The notes beneath the pieces are model-generated. The model worked only from the letters and a program-made list of their open reading frames with translations. It was not told where the DNA came from and did not search any database. The position numbers and the translations under genes are program-made. Below, piece by piece: positions 24,454-35,960 of a DNA stretch of 64,000 bases (position 1 is its first letter; each line of letters opens with the position of its first letter). The DNA is from Globomyces pollinis-pini (taxonomy: Eukaryota > Chytridiomycota > Chytridiomycetes > Rhizophydiales > Globomycetaceae): positions 1-64,000 of the forward strand of contig MU621151.1 of the NCBI GenBank assembly GCA_025399215.1, written 5' to 3'.

Positions 24454-25233
24454 TTCGTATATTTTTGAAAAACAAAAATTATTGAGGTAGTTTATATACA
24501 ATGGAACTCTTGTCATTTTCATCGCCACTTCGTCCCAAATCTCCATTGTGAAACTCGGATAGTTGAATCCTTTTTTTCAAATTATCTTTGGTAATCGATT
24601 GCTGAATTGATTGTGGGTTGGTGACGATGGTTGGAATGTTGTAGAAGGGAAATACGTGAAATGTAATGGTCTGTATCTTGACTGTTGTTTGTCTTTCACA
24701 CGGGTATCCTGGGTTTCACAAATCTAAAAACAAAAGTATCAGTTCACTAATTAGGACGTTTCTCATTCTGTTTCAAGTGTCGGGTTTTATTGTTATCGTT
24801 TACAATTTTATTATCTACTTACATATCCTTTTGTGTTGTTACTACTTCAAAGCCTTTTATGCAATTCACAATGATTATCTGAATTAGAATTTGATAGTTA
24901 GATATGTTGACTGTTAGTCGCGGATAAACATGTACATACTTGAGCGGTAAACAATCTGTCTACCAAAATATTGGATGAATGCAGTTTGATCTTAAAGTCA
25001 TTTGATCTGATTTAGCTTCATTTGTGCATTGATTTGCAAATCTATAATCACTAGTAATGTAAAATGAACTTTATGGCCGATTGACGTGTATCATTCAAAT
25101 ATACACTCGCATCTTAAATGATCTTAATCACTTCATTTATGTATTTATTACCAAGGAGTCCATCCAAGTAATTTCATTTACCTTTTTCGTTTTTGAATTT
25201 TTTCTACACAATTCTCAGTTCACACATAGAGAG
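24454..25233. other. Intergenic region, no gene seen
   Basis: Divergent spacer between MFS copy B and the STYX-like gene. Short ORFs here lack any family feature. Confidence 0.4.
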
Positions 25234-26055
25234 AATGGATCCAGAGAATTGGAGGTACGAGCAACGAAATGAAATGCAAGAGGTAATTGCTAGTGGATTG
25301 ATAGGATGTCAGGTTTATCCAGGATTGTTTGTTGGTCCATATTTAGCAGCCAAGAATCTTCCAGAACTCAAAAGGAATGGTATTACCCACATAGTTTGCA
25401 TCCGAGATGGACAAGAATTATATATGAAACCAGTATCTATCATCATGTTTCTCATTTCCAGTTTTACCCAAATGAATTCCAATATGAAATTGTTCAACTT
25501 AGTAATAGTTCATTCGAGAATTTGATACCACATTTGGGAAAACTGAATCAGTTGATGTACCAAACATTGAATAGCGGAGGAAGGATCTTGGTTCATTGTA
25601 CTGGGGGTATATCAAGAGCACCAGCAATAATCATTGGTTATCTGATGGAATGTATTGCTGATTCAATTTACAGTTAGGTAAGAATGATTGTGGAAGCTTA
25701 ATGATAGGTTGTGGAATGTCATTTGATAATGCATACAATAGAATACAGGAAATACGGTTTTGTATCAACCCTTTGGAAATTTTTAAAGTTCAATTAAAGG
25801 TACATTGATCATGTCATTGACGTATTTAAATAGGAATATGAACCAATTTTATTGGCGAAATCAACGATAGGCGGACAAGATAATCATACCACGAAACGAA
25901 CAATGGATGATGAATCTTCTTCAGTAAACTTTAAATCAGCATTAACATGTAGAATAATCCATTTGTGCATAAAGATTTCATTCAATAATTCAACTGGCAT
26001 TTTAGGAAACGAAATATTAATAGAAATTTTATTCAAAGATGTACATCCTTTTTGA
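25234..26055 (+). CDS. STYX-like dual-specificity phosphatase with intact active site
   Basis: Start MDPENWRYEQRNEMQEVIAS, matching the STYX N-terminus (W.Y..RREMQEI). It continues VYPGLFVGPYLAAKNLPELK and GITHIVCIRDGQEL, then a 29-nt intron to FYPNEFQYEIVQL. The signature is LVHCTGGISRAPAIIIGYLME. In STYX proteins the catalytic cysteine is usually glycine; here the HC-x5-R motif is complete, so catalysis is possible. The helix MSFDNAYNRIQEIRFCINP follows, as in STYX. A C-terminal extension of ~70 residues after QLKEYEPILLAKS is not recognised. Three introns. STYX-like proteins act as phosphatase or pseudophosphatase adaptors in MAPK and F-box control. Confidence 0.8.
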
Positions 26056-26083
26056 TTTAATATTGGATATGAAATGGTATTTT

Positions 26084-26547
26084 TTAAGGAGTTTTTGATG
26101 CAATCAAATCGTTGATGTGATCGATTGACGCCGATAAACTGGTGATTCTATTCATATCTCGAACTATACCGAGTACTTCAGCAGCATTATTTGTTGATAG
26201 TTCCAATTGATGGTTTAAAGTTTTGAACTTTACCTAAATCTATGAGTCTTTTTGCTTGAAATGAGGTGTGTGGAATGAGTATCAGGTAAATTATGAAGAC
26301 TTACAATATCTGCTTGTAAAATGGGTACTTTTTTATGAACACTGAGGTATTAAAGAAGAAATATAATACTGATCTTGAATATGGTATAAACCTAATGAAG
26401 AATCATTTGCGACTGAGACTAGTAAATCCGAGATAGCAGCACTAGCTGTATGTTAGAGTGATTATAATAACTTGATCTGCAAGCATCCTTTGTTTCTAAT
26501 ACAATTTGAGATCTTGATTTTGGAGGATTGAATAATTGAAAAGACAT
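26084..26547 (-). CDS. BORC complex subunit 8 (BORCS8/MEF2BNB) homologue
   Basis: Spliced protein of about 109 residues starting MSFQLFNPPKSRSQIVLETK. The core AAISDLLVSVANDSSLGLYH, then IQDHVHKKVPILQ, matches BORCS8 (FVNEPSVGL..IQQH..... PNL). The C-terminal helix ASIDHINDLIASKTP is coiled-coil-like. The first intron appears to use a GC donor (GCAGAT...ACAG); the next two are GT-AG. BORC sits on lysosomes and recruits Arl8 for organelle movement along microtubules. Presence of this subunit suggests the fungus keeps an animal-like BORC. Confidence 0.72.
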
Positions 26548-26787
26548 AAAAAAAAAGGAAACTGCTTAGAATAAAATTGTAGTAATAACTAGAATATATT
26601 TAATTTACACCAACAGTAGAAAGGGTAAATGTACGAGTCCAGATGGATGAATTAGTAATGGTAAGTAAGGTGAGATCTACCCAATGGAAATCATTACAAT
26701 AAGCTTCAAATTAACAAAATCTACTAGTTCAAAAAACTTCAAAAAAACTTCAAATTTTTTTTTTAATGTTTTTGTGAGGAGAGAAAA

Positions 26788-27917
26788 ATGAAAGAAATCA
26801 AAAAGATTCTTCACCAAGCCCCGTTCACACCACACTGCACCACACTTCTAATGACCGACAAACTACCAGAGAACAAAGATGACCTTTACTTCCCTTACCC
26901 ACCTCAAGAATTCCCTTCCCAAGAACAGTTCAATGCTCCCTCTATGGACTCTTTCGCTTCTGCTATGGCTAGAGCTCATTTAGCTATCACTAATGGCCAG
27001 TTTCCTAATATGTATTCAAACGAACACTTTTATGATAATATTCAAAATCAACACACTCGATTTGATACCCCTCCTGAACATAACGACGTCTTGAGGGATG
27101 ACCAGAATAGTATGCAAAATATTAAACACCAGCAACAACAAGAAGGAAAACATAACTGCCATTTATGTGATCGTTCCTTTGCCAGGTACTATCCTCTCGT
27201 CTTTCCTTGTCTTGTTTTTTTTCATTCTTATTGTCATGACGCCACCTAACCCTTTAGAGTCTATAACCTCAAGAGTCATATAAAAACTCATGCAAATCAA
27301 CGTCCTTTTGAATGTCCAGAATGTCATCAACGTTTCGCAAGGTATTTTTATATTTGTGTTAAATATCTCTAGAAATCATGATTTGAATCGTCATATTAAA
27401 ACTCATTCACAAGTTCGTCCTCATGTATGTGAGATTTGTGGACGATCATTTGCAAGGTATATGATGTATTTTACTAACGTTTCACCAGGCGGGATGCTTT
27501 GAAAAGGCACGAACGAATGAACCCTGAAGGAAAAAAAATCCATTGTATTCCAGATCCTCAAAGGAGTTTCTCCGCCAGAATGGATCCAAACTTGGTAGGC
27601 TGATCTATTAGCTAACTATTAGGTATTACAAAATGAACTACAAGCCAACATGCAAAGCATTGCCATGGAACATGTGCAACAACAAGCCCAAGCAGCACTA
27701 CAACTCCAACGTCATTTAGAAGGTATATCATATCATATTTGATGTTTTAGAAATGGCAGTGCGAATGAATCAGAATGAACTTCATGGCCACTTTGATGCT
27801 GCCAGTGTAATTTCATCATTAGCACTTCGTGAAAATGAGTATATAACCCCTGAACAGGCATTGGCAGCTGTCCATGCAATGTCCCAACAGCAGCAGCAAC
27901 AGCAATCTCAAGACTAA
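26788..27917 (+). CDS. C2H2 zinc-finger transcription factor, Crz1-like
   Basis: Start at 26788, or at the in-frame ATG 26851 (MTDKLPENKDD), which is a more natural protein start. Introns fall inside each finger, after SFAR, RFAR and SFAR. The spliced fingers are C-x2-C/H-x3-H: KHNCHLCDRSFARVYNLKSH, then RPFECPECHQRFARNHDLNR, then RPHVCEICGRSFARRDALKR. The R-x-YNLKSH followed by a DLKRH-like finger is typical of Crz1, the calcineurin-responsive factor. A Gln-rich coiled region and a terminal polyQ stretch follow, ending QQSQD. Calcium signalling is supported elsewhere in the window by two CaMK genes, but direct linkage is not shown. Confidence 0.75.
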
Positions 27918-29580
27918 TTGGAGATGTTTTGATCTGACCCCTTTCTTTGCAATTATGAATCATTTTTAAAATAAATACACGTTTTTATATATGTTTTTGT
28001 GAAAACACTCTTTTTTCTAATGCTGAAACTCATTCTTCTTTTATTGAATCAATAGAATCGAATCATAATGAGTTGAATCATTCCCACAGAAAAGTTTATG
28101 TAAACAACCTTGCACAAGATCGAATTTACAATGAAATGATCATATTAACGATCACTTAATTGTCATTTAATTATCATTGCTCATTCGTCTAACGTAACAC
28201 CAAATCACCAGTCGGAAAATAACAATGTGCTTGAGACGAGGGACTGAAACGTTGAAAAAGAAATGGAACATGATGAGATGGGAACTGATGGATAAACCTT
28301 AAGGTGTTGTGGGTTTAGTATTTAGAATCCTAATAGCTCAGTCGATCGTACAGAATCAACCAGGTAGATGAAACGATTACAATAAAGTACAAGCAAGTCT
28401 TTGTGAATTTGTAAAAGTTGTTGTATTATACTTGAGGTGAAATAGTATCAATTACATTTAATAGTCCATTGTTTGTCAATGTCCAATCTATTAAACCAAA
28501 GAGTTCCGAATTCTTATAAAATACAACTTGAAATGGAAGTCTTTCATAAAGAATCAAACCTAGAAGGATCTTGACGATTGAATATTTCTAGAATTTAGCC
28601 TAAATCGGATAAAGGAGAACTAAATGTACAGATCATTCCAATCGTATTTGATTCACGCTAATTGATTGATCCTCTTTTTGGACTATACTTCAGCAAAAAG
28701 TCCTCAAACAAAATTACAATCAATCATTAATTGTGGCCTTTATTCCTAAAGTGGCCAAACAATTCAACTGAAACATCGATTGAGATGGGTTTGGTTTCCC
28801 CATTAAGTCTAAAACAATAAACTGTGGTTTTTTTTCGGGCAAAGTGATTTGTGTTTTATTATTGTGGGGAAGAAGTTGTAGAGATGGAGTTGAGAAGGAA
28901 GAGATATGAAATGATGTGCATGAGCACTGTCCATAAGTATACATACAACTGATGGTCAGGAATCTGAACGCTCCTTGTCGCAGTTATTTCAAGTATCCCA
29001 TGACGGAACGATTCGGGACCTATCAAATCTTAAAACTCTACTTTATCATTGGATTTGATTAAATACTACTTAAAAAATATACGTGCAAGTTTTATTTGTT
29101 TGTAGATATGATGTCCACGTAAATTTGTTATTAAAGAGGGTTTGGAATACTTTATTCGGTTTAAATGTTTTGAGATGATGTTCCCTCGACTTTTTTGATT
29201 CGGGACCAAATCCACGCCAGAAGGCTTAGCGTCCAATAAAGACATTTCGAATCAACTCAAAGCTATCAATAATCAAAACTTTACCAACCCCAATATTTAT
29301 ATATATATATTGAGTGATAGGAAAGGCTAAAGAACAGTTCATTTTAACCGAAACTGAACAAATGATAGTTTGGGAAAATGAAAAACTGTGGATGTCTGAT
29401 AAAGTGTCGGTAGGAGACGAATCAATTTCCAACAACAGTTAAACTACAGCCTCCTTTGATCCAGACGAGTTAAAAGAAATTTCAAGGAGCTCCGCAATCG
29501 AGAAAGTCGTGACCTCTCCGTGATCCCGAGCATTACAGATCCCCAACTGCCATAATCTGAGTACGGTTCTAGCCAAAAAC
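27918..29580. other. Long intergenic region, no gene seen
   Basis: About 1.7 kb without a supported gene. It contains a short TA repeat near 29297-29312 and scattered small ORFs without family features. The last part is the promoter of the first Nrg1-like gene. Confidence 0.4.
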
Positions 29581-29582
29581 GC

Positions 29583-29630
29583 ATATAAAAAGACTTTAAC
29601 AAAATGAGTGGATTTTGCAAGCATTTTTAA
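29583..29630 (+). promoter_or_regulatory. TATA element and short uORF before Nrg1-like gene 1
   Basis: TATAAAAA at 29583-29590 is followed by an eight-codon ORF (MSGFCKHF-stop, 29604-29630) that ends 12 nt before the main ATG at 29642. If transcription starts just after the TATA element, the uORF would be translated first. Confidence 0.35.
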
Positions 29631-29641
29631 ATACTACAATA

Positions 29642-30396
29642 ATGATGAATTATAATTGTGATTCATTGAAATATCAACAACGTAAATACGTTTGTGCATT
29701 CCCTAAATGTCAACGGTCTTTTACCACCAGGTAATAACTTTATAATACTGATTTTGTAGTGGTCATTTGTCTCGACATACCAAAATCCATACCGGCGATA
29801 AACCACATATTTGTTTAATTGCATCTTGTCATAAACGGTTCTCAAGGAAAGACAGTATGATGCTACATTTCCAAACTCATCGAAAGAATTTGATGCACCA
29901 AAATATACCTATAGTTTTGAAGGCTACTCGAAAAGCAACTTCAAACTATTCAACTCCCCATTGTGTTCGTGAACAACAACAGGTGATTCAAAGTCCCGAA
30001 TCGTCACAACTTCCTTACCTTGGTTGTCCATCTCCATTATCTAATACTTCGAATGGAGCTTGTTCTCCAGACTCAAAGACTCATGGTATCATTCCAACCT
30101 TTCCTTCACATTTGGAAATGTTTGATCCGTACCAAACTCCAATCAGTCCACCTTACGAAACTGTTAATGACCTTATCCTGCAAGATAATAGGCTTTACTC
30201 CCAGGACTCGTTACATCAATATCCATCTTATGACTTGGAAGAACTTATCAAGATAGAACCTACTGAATTGATGATTCCATTCTGTGATTCAATGACTCCA
30301 ATAATGGACATCAACTCTCATTATAACCATACTGATTTTTATTACCAGCCTCTCCAATATTCTGGTAACCAAGAGTCATACTCTTTCTGTAGTTGA
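29642..30396 (+). CDS. Nrg1-like C2H2 zinc-finger protein, tandem copy 1
   Basis: Two exons split at a conserved point, after RSFTT in finger 1, by a ~29-nt intron. Finger 1 is C-x4-C (CAFPKCQRSFTTSGHLSRH), linker TGDKPH, finger 2 CLIASCHKRFSRKDSMMLHF. The TSGHLSRH and RFSRKD pattern matches the Nrg1/Nrg2 repressor pair (TSGHLARH..., RFSRHDN). The rest of the ~240-residue protein is Ser/Pro/Gln/Asn-rich, with a short motif near the end, YPSYDLEELIKIEPTELM, shared with copies 2 and 3. Nrg proteins repress glucose-, pH- and filament-related genes in yeasts; the role here is inferred. Confidence 0.78.
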
Positions 30397-30980
30397 TCAT
30401 ATTGATTTATTATAATAAATGTAGTTGTACAGTAAAGTAAAACGTTTCTCGATTGAATTACTCCTAGATAGATAAGAATCGTTTGTACCAATCGATTACA
30501 TATGACATTTAGGCGATGAAAGTGTGATTAACGCATGGTTCTATACGCACGATATGAACATATGGGAACTGTTAAGAAATCAATATACAATTTTCTATAC
30601 TTTTAGCAATAAATAAACTAGAATTGAAATTAAAAATAGTAAATGAACGAATTCAAGTTGGAAATGTAATGGAATTCGTCATTTTACAAATTACAACTTA
30701 ATGAGGAACGGTGCCCTATTCAGATCAGGGACCTAATTCCGTTCTTGTTTCGTTCTCATGACGTGTCGCTTACAACGTTTTATTAAACCTCATTTCTTTA
30801 TTAAACACGATATTCTTCATCTAAACTAACCAGTAACATTTATTTCTTAATGAAAATCTCCTTTTTTTATAAACCTTGTGCGGACAAAGTGGAATAGAAT
30901 AGAGCTGGTTAAATAGTTTTATACAATATCAGTAATTTTATTGAAATTAGTTTTCATTGTTAGTTTACTTTAGTTTTTTT
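30397..30980. other. Intergenic region, no gene seen
   Basis: 3' flank of Nrg1-like copy 1, AT-rich and without a supported ORF. Confidence 0.35.
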
Positions 30981-30987
30981 AACGTCA

Positions 30988-32185
30988 GATCTCGAGGACC
31001 CGAACTGCCTATAAAGACAATAATTGTTTTGACTCCCGCCCGTGAATTTCTTGAGTAATATAACCGTGTTCTTTGGTATCACGCACATTCTCTTTTCAAA
31101 CCTTTATTCATTCCAAACTCTTTTTATTATCGATTTCTCTCCTTTTAGTTTCACCTATCAGCAGATTCTACTTTTTTCTATAGATGGAGTGGCACTTCAA
31201 GGTTCTTACCCTTTTAAGGTCTATATCTGATCAGTCAGTCCCACAGTCATTAAAACTTTCAAGTGAAGTGCATCTTATCTTACGACCTTCTCTCTTTCCT
31301 CATTCTGTCATTATATTGAATTTAAGGTTGATTGAAAATTATCAATTCCTACATTCTCGTATTGAATAGTACTGCCGTATTATCCATTGTAGAAAGGTGT
31401 GTAAAAAGAAAGCATCCTTTCAATATTGAATATATTTGTGTTTTTGAACGTTGTAGCGACACATGGAACGTGTTGGGAACAAAAAACACTAGGTTCCTGA
31501 TGACTTATGGTTACTTATCAAAGAAAGCGGCTACTGGAACATTGAGAGATTTCTTAATTATGCAATCTGAATACTGTTTTGGGTAGGTATGAATATTACA
31601 CTGTCTTTGATAAATCGACAATTTTGATATTTCTCTGATAATGATTACTGAGCACATCATATTACATTTAAATGTTGTTTAATTCTTTGAAATACTACAT
31701 TAAAGAACTCAAAGAATTGGCATATAGAAAAAAAAGGCTAGTTTTATCAGAGCAAAAATCAACTTATTTTAGAATTACAAAGAAAGAAAGAAGGAAGAAT
31801 GGTCTTTCAAAAGAGTTAAATGACAGTGGGACTGACTGATCAGATATAGATCTAAAAACAGTAAACTGCTGATAAGAAAAAGAGAAGCAGAAGAAATTAA
31901 TGAACTAATTGAAGCATCAAGCTTGGACTTGTTCCAGCCGGCTTGAAAGAGGGTCTTGAACTGTCAAAGGACACGATTGTCCGTTTCAGTCTGTTTTGCA
32001 ACAGTGTCAAGTTGTTTTACAAACGCCATTCAAAAACAATTGGACATCTTGATCTAACTCAGTTTTAGAAATACATATTAATGAAGAGTGCGGCACAAAC
32101 TGCTTTTAAGTTGCCAGTTAGTTGCTTCAAGAAGTAACTGACCGTAACAGCGTCCTGAGGCAGTTCACTTCGGGTCCTCGAGATC
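30988..32185. repeat. Foldback (inverted-repeat) element, ~1.2 kb
   Basis: Two pairs of inverted segments are nested and collinear. The outer pair is 30988-31010 against 32158-32185: 15 nt (GATCTCGAGGACCCG) are perfectly inverted and eight more match after a 4-nt gap. The inner pair is 31220-31251 against 31819-31850, inverted over 32 nt with one mismatch. A weaker third pair (around 31155-31170 and 31861-31874) lies between them in the right order. The ~570-nt loop holds only short ORFs, none recognisable. The structure resembles a decayed foldback or TIR element; no target-site duplication was seen. Confidence 0.6.
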
Positions 32186-32303
32186 TCGATTTAAAACCCA
32201 AAACCACATGAGATGCCACAATCCCGGTCCTCCCTTTGTTTAATACTGTTTTAGGATTCCTTTCTCTTATATAACGGTTTCTAGAACTTGTGACTTTTCC
32301 AAA

Positions 32304-33008
32304 ATGTCTTTGGCCAACTCAAACTACTCAAATAGAAGGTTCATTTGTGAATTCCCAAATTGTACTAGGGCTTTCTCTACAAGGTAAAGCAAAACGTTGA
32401 CTTAATTCCTCAGTGGTCATTTATCAAGACATATTAAAATTCATACTGGGGATAAACCTCATGAATGCCTCATCTCAAACTGTTCAAAGCGCTTTTCAAG
32501 AAAGGACAGTATGATGTTACATTTCCATACTCATCGCAAAAACTTGATTCAGCAGAATGTCAGTGTAGTTTTGAAACCATTCAGTAAACGATTGTCAAGT
32601 GCTTCCTATCGAAAAACCTCTGTTAATATGAACCTGGATACTTCTTCCAATAGTCGGAAGAGTCTGTCGAATTGCTCTTCTCCAGACTCCAATACAACAA
32701 CACTTTCTGGTGGTAACTTGTCACAAGAGGATTCCAATAGTTTGTTGGCATTTGGCAACATGCCAACTTTGGACACTCAACCACATGTTTTACAACCACA
32801 ATACTATCCACAATCCAATTCTCAAACACTTGATATCAAATCAATGCCAAATGATTTCATCAAATACCCAAGTTACAATTTAGATGAATTAATCAAGATT
32901 GATCCTATGGAATTGATCCCACCTGTTACCATTGACAATTCCGTTTTCATTCCTCAGGAATATATATCAAACATCAACACTTTTGATTTTTCAATGGGTT
33001 ACCAATGA
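32304..33008 (+). CDS. Nrg1-like C2H2 zinc-finger protein, tandem copy 2
   Basis: Start MSLANSNYSNRRFICEFPNC; the intron splits finger 1 after FST at the same place as in copies 1 and 3. After splicing: TSGHLSRHIKIHTGDKPHEC, then CLISNCSKRFSRKDSMMLHF and THRKNL. A TATA-like TATATAA is at about 32267. The C-terminal half is Ser/Asn/Thr-rich and ends with the shared motif YPSYNLDELIKIDPMELI, then a short tail. About 225 residues. It lies immediately downstream of the foldback element. Confidence 0.78.
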
Positions 33009-33985
33009 AATCTTATGGACACTTTGTGATAGAAATTCTAAATATATTTATTGTCTTAGACTAAATATCTTTTTGTTTAAATGGTTTTAATTGGTTTTGA
33101 AAGTACGTTTTCAACATTGGATTTAATTGTTTGGTGGTAAATGGTTGATTTCAAAACTTTTACCATGTCCATTGCCAACTTTGTATTACAGTGGTTATCA
33201 TTATCATATGATATTATATAGCCTCCTACTTGATGTCACACTTTAAACAAATTACGCTATGGATCGCTTCAGCGATCCTCTGACTGCCTGTACATTTATC
33301 ATACACGCACTTGGGAATTATAATGACATCATGGGTGACTCATTCATATAAATCCAATGGTAATGTTAGTACAAAGCAATACACAGTTTCAAATATCAGC
33401 CCAAGAAGCATGTTAAAGAGGTTAGAAAACCATTGGCTGGACAAGCTATTATGGTTGATTCATAAATTATAGATAATAACGGCATGTACAATCAAATGGG
33501 CTTGGATTGGATATAAACCTCATGCTTCTGTAACGTTTCAACTGTTCAACTCTTTTAGCTGGGCTTTACTTAAGGATTTGAAGGAGGTTAAAGAGTTTGA
33601 AAACATGTAGACAAGCCTGTGTTTGACAGTTTCAGGCCCCTTGGCCCAGGTTCAATTGGCCACTACTATGGCACCAAAGTCAAGACCAAGACTCGTAAGA
33701 AGGCGACGTAAGCGGCGAACTGGAATTAAGGTCAATGGTATGATATAAAACATTGAATGACTAAAGTAGTGTTTCATTTCCGACCCAAATAGGATAACCG
33801 TGTTTCTTTACACAACCATGTTTCAATGATAATAAATGGATATTGAATAAGAAGAGTAGCAGATATAAGGAAGAAGTTTAGTGATATTTATATCATTCGA
33901 GAGAGAGATGAGACTAGGGTAAGAATTCAAAGATTGTTTCACAAACTTCCTAAAGACTGAAAAATTATCGATGGCTCATTTTTGA
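33009..33985. other. Intergenic region with coding-like debris
   Basis: No complete gene. At 33261-33278 there is a perfect 8-bp-arm hairpin (GGATCGCT TC AGCGATCC). At about 33476-33610 one plus frame stays open for ~45 codons, and 33604-33712 is also open, including GPGSIGHYYGTKVKTKTRKK; another frame there gives an arginine-rich run from an ATG at 33670. These may be remnants of a mobile element, but no family is recognisable. Confidence 0.35.
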
Positions 33986-34085
33986 TTGAGCCTAATTGTG
34001 GCACTTTGATGTTTCTGGGAGTGTCTCAGAATGTGAAAAAAAGGAGTATAAAGAGTGTCAAGTTTCTGTTCCAGTTTGTTTAACA

Positions 34086-34832
34086 ATGTCACCAACTCTA
34101 CCACATTCTCTCACATTCAACAATTTATCATTGGATACCATTCAGAAACATTCAAAAAAGTTTAAGTGTGAGTTTGCTAATTGTGATCGTTCGTTTAGTA
34201 CAAGGTTGGTTATTCAGTTTTACTAATTCTCTAGTGGTCACTTATCTAGACATGTCAAAATTCATACCGGTGATCGACCTCATGAATGTCTAATTCAGGG
34301 TTGTGCCAGACGATTCACAAGAAAAGATAGTATGATGTTACACTTTTCAACTCATCGGAAAAATTTGGAAAACTCTAACCAAATTGTAATGTTAAAGAAT
34401 ATTCCAAAATCATTAAGAGGTGGCAGAAGAAGAAGTGGACCGACCTCATTACCAGATGTTCCTGTCACCGAAATCAACTCTTCACCCGCTCTATCTATCC
34501 ATTCCAGTTTCTCAACACCAGAAATAACAAATCGTCGTTTCTCAAATACTATTGTTGCTAATCAATTCGATAATTTCTTTTCCAGTCTCGAATCAACCAA
34601 ACCCAGTTCAGAATCTGTTTTACCTTCGCCTCAAACTCATTTTTCCACAAAAGCAAAAACGCAATGCAGAAACATGGAGGCGTATCCAATGTATGATATG
34701 GAGGAGTTAGTAAAACCGTTGGATGTTCCATACATTTTAACTCCTGGGATAACACCCAACACATCACCCAATTCTACTATCACTGACAGTTCTCCAAACA
34801 ACATGCTTTATTATCAATTGCCGTATTTTTAG
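34086..34832 (+). CDS. Nrg1-like C2H2 zinc-finger protein, tandem copy 3
   Basis: I prefer the ATG at 34086 (MSPTLPHSLTFNN, A at -3); an in-frame ATG lies at 33996. Finger 1 CEFANCDRSFST is split by an intron (about 34206-34233) and continues SGHLSRHVKIHTGDRPHECL, then CARRFTRKDSMMLHFSTHRK. The C-terminal part is Ser/Thr/Pro-rich, with the shared motif in a weaker form, YPMYDMEELVKPLD. It has diverged more than copies 1 and 2 outside the fingers. Confidence 0.77.
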
Positions 34833-35960
34833 TGCTTGATTCAATAATGTAGATATTTAGAACCAATATATTTATTTTCGTTTACCAGATCCGGATTTTG
34901 CTCCAACTTGATTGAAAAATGCCATTCATGACAAATTTTTCCGACAATAAAACTTTCAAAAGTAGTATTGAATGTACACATGAAATACATAAGTCGTATT
35001 CAAATATAGTACATGAGTGGTATGCCATTAGGCCATTTCGGACTGAAAGAAGACGCCAATGGTTGATGGTTTGTGGTACCTTGGCTGAAACCAATTAAAC
35101 TGCATATTCTATATTTCCGCAATAGGTAATCATTTCTATGTAGACAATTACAATACAATTCAAAAAGAATCAAGGTGGATTCGACTATATACACACTGTT
35201 CTGTTACGTAAATAAAATAAAACGATTAAAATATTTATGCCTTTGTCAATAGTTAGTTTGAAAGATACGCAAAAAAAATAACAAACATTGGTACTTAGTA
35301 AGTATAGAAGATTGTGATAGTATGAATATCACGAAGAAGATGCTATAAAACTTTTAAAGTGTACAAAGACAAATTAGAAACAATAGTAATTAAAAATCCC
35401 CTCAGATCCCTCATAACATGTCAATGTTCGTGACGTGGAATCAAAGTTTGTGACCTCATCGATAGCAATGACAAGACAACCAAGGGCGTTTATTGGCTTA
35501 GCCAACATTGTCTTAACTTATCAAGTGAGGGGGCGTCTAAACAATGGTATTGTTTCAACAAATGTGGGGTTGTGTGTACGAAATTCCTCAAGATGGACAG
35601 AAACCGTTGAGCAATAAACCATAGATCAGCAATGATCGTATTTAGCAATACAATAGTCATTCATTTGTATTGATGAATGAATTCATTAATTAGAAATGAC
35701 TAACTCCTGTGATTCATATGACCATGTTTTGAATCTCCATGTGATACAATCAAACATTGATTTGTTCTAGTACAGCATTAAACTACCACTTCATGGTTCA
35801 ATAAACAACCTCTTGGATCTACAAACATTCTTGCTTTCATCCCCACGATCTCACTCCCTTTCAATGGCTGTACAGTCGTTCAAATCTTCCACCAACCAAA
35901 GTGGCGCACAATCATCAGATTCTTCAATAAGCCTTTCTTGTCACTTTGATAATTAACAAC
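34833..35960. other. Intergenic region, no gene seen
   Basis: About 1.1 kb. Short ORFs on both strands lack family features. The right part is the promoter of the RRM gene. Confidence 0.4.

Noticed and set aside
28330..28385. tRNA-like stretch (TAGCTCAGTCGATCG, similar to an A box)
   Set aside because: No B box follows at the right distance and no cloverleaf can be folded.
31332..31586. 84-residue ORF in the loop of the foldback element
   Set aside because: No family feature, and composition is like the surrounding non-coding DNA.
35435..35617. 60-residue ORF upstream of the RRM gene
   Set aside because: No motif, no promoter feature and no splice continuation.
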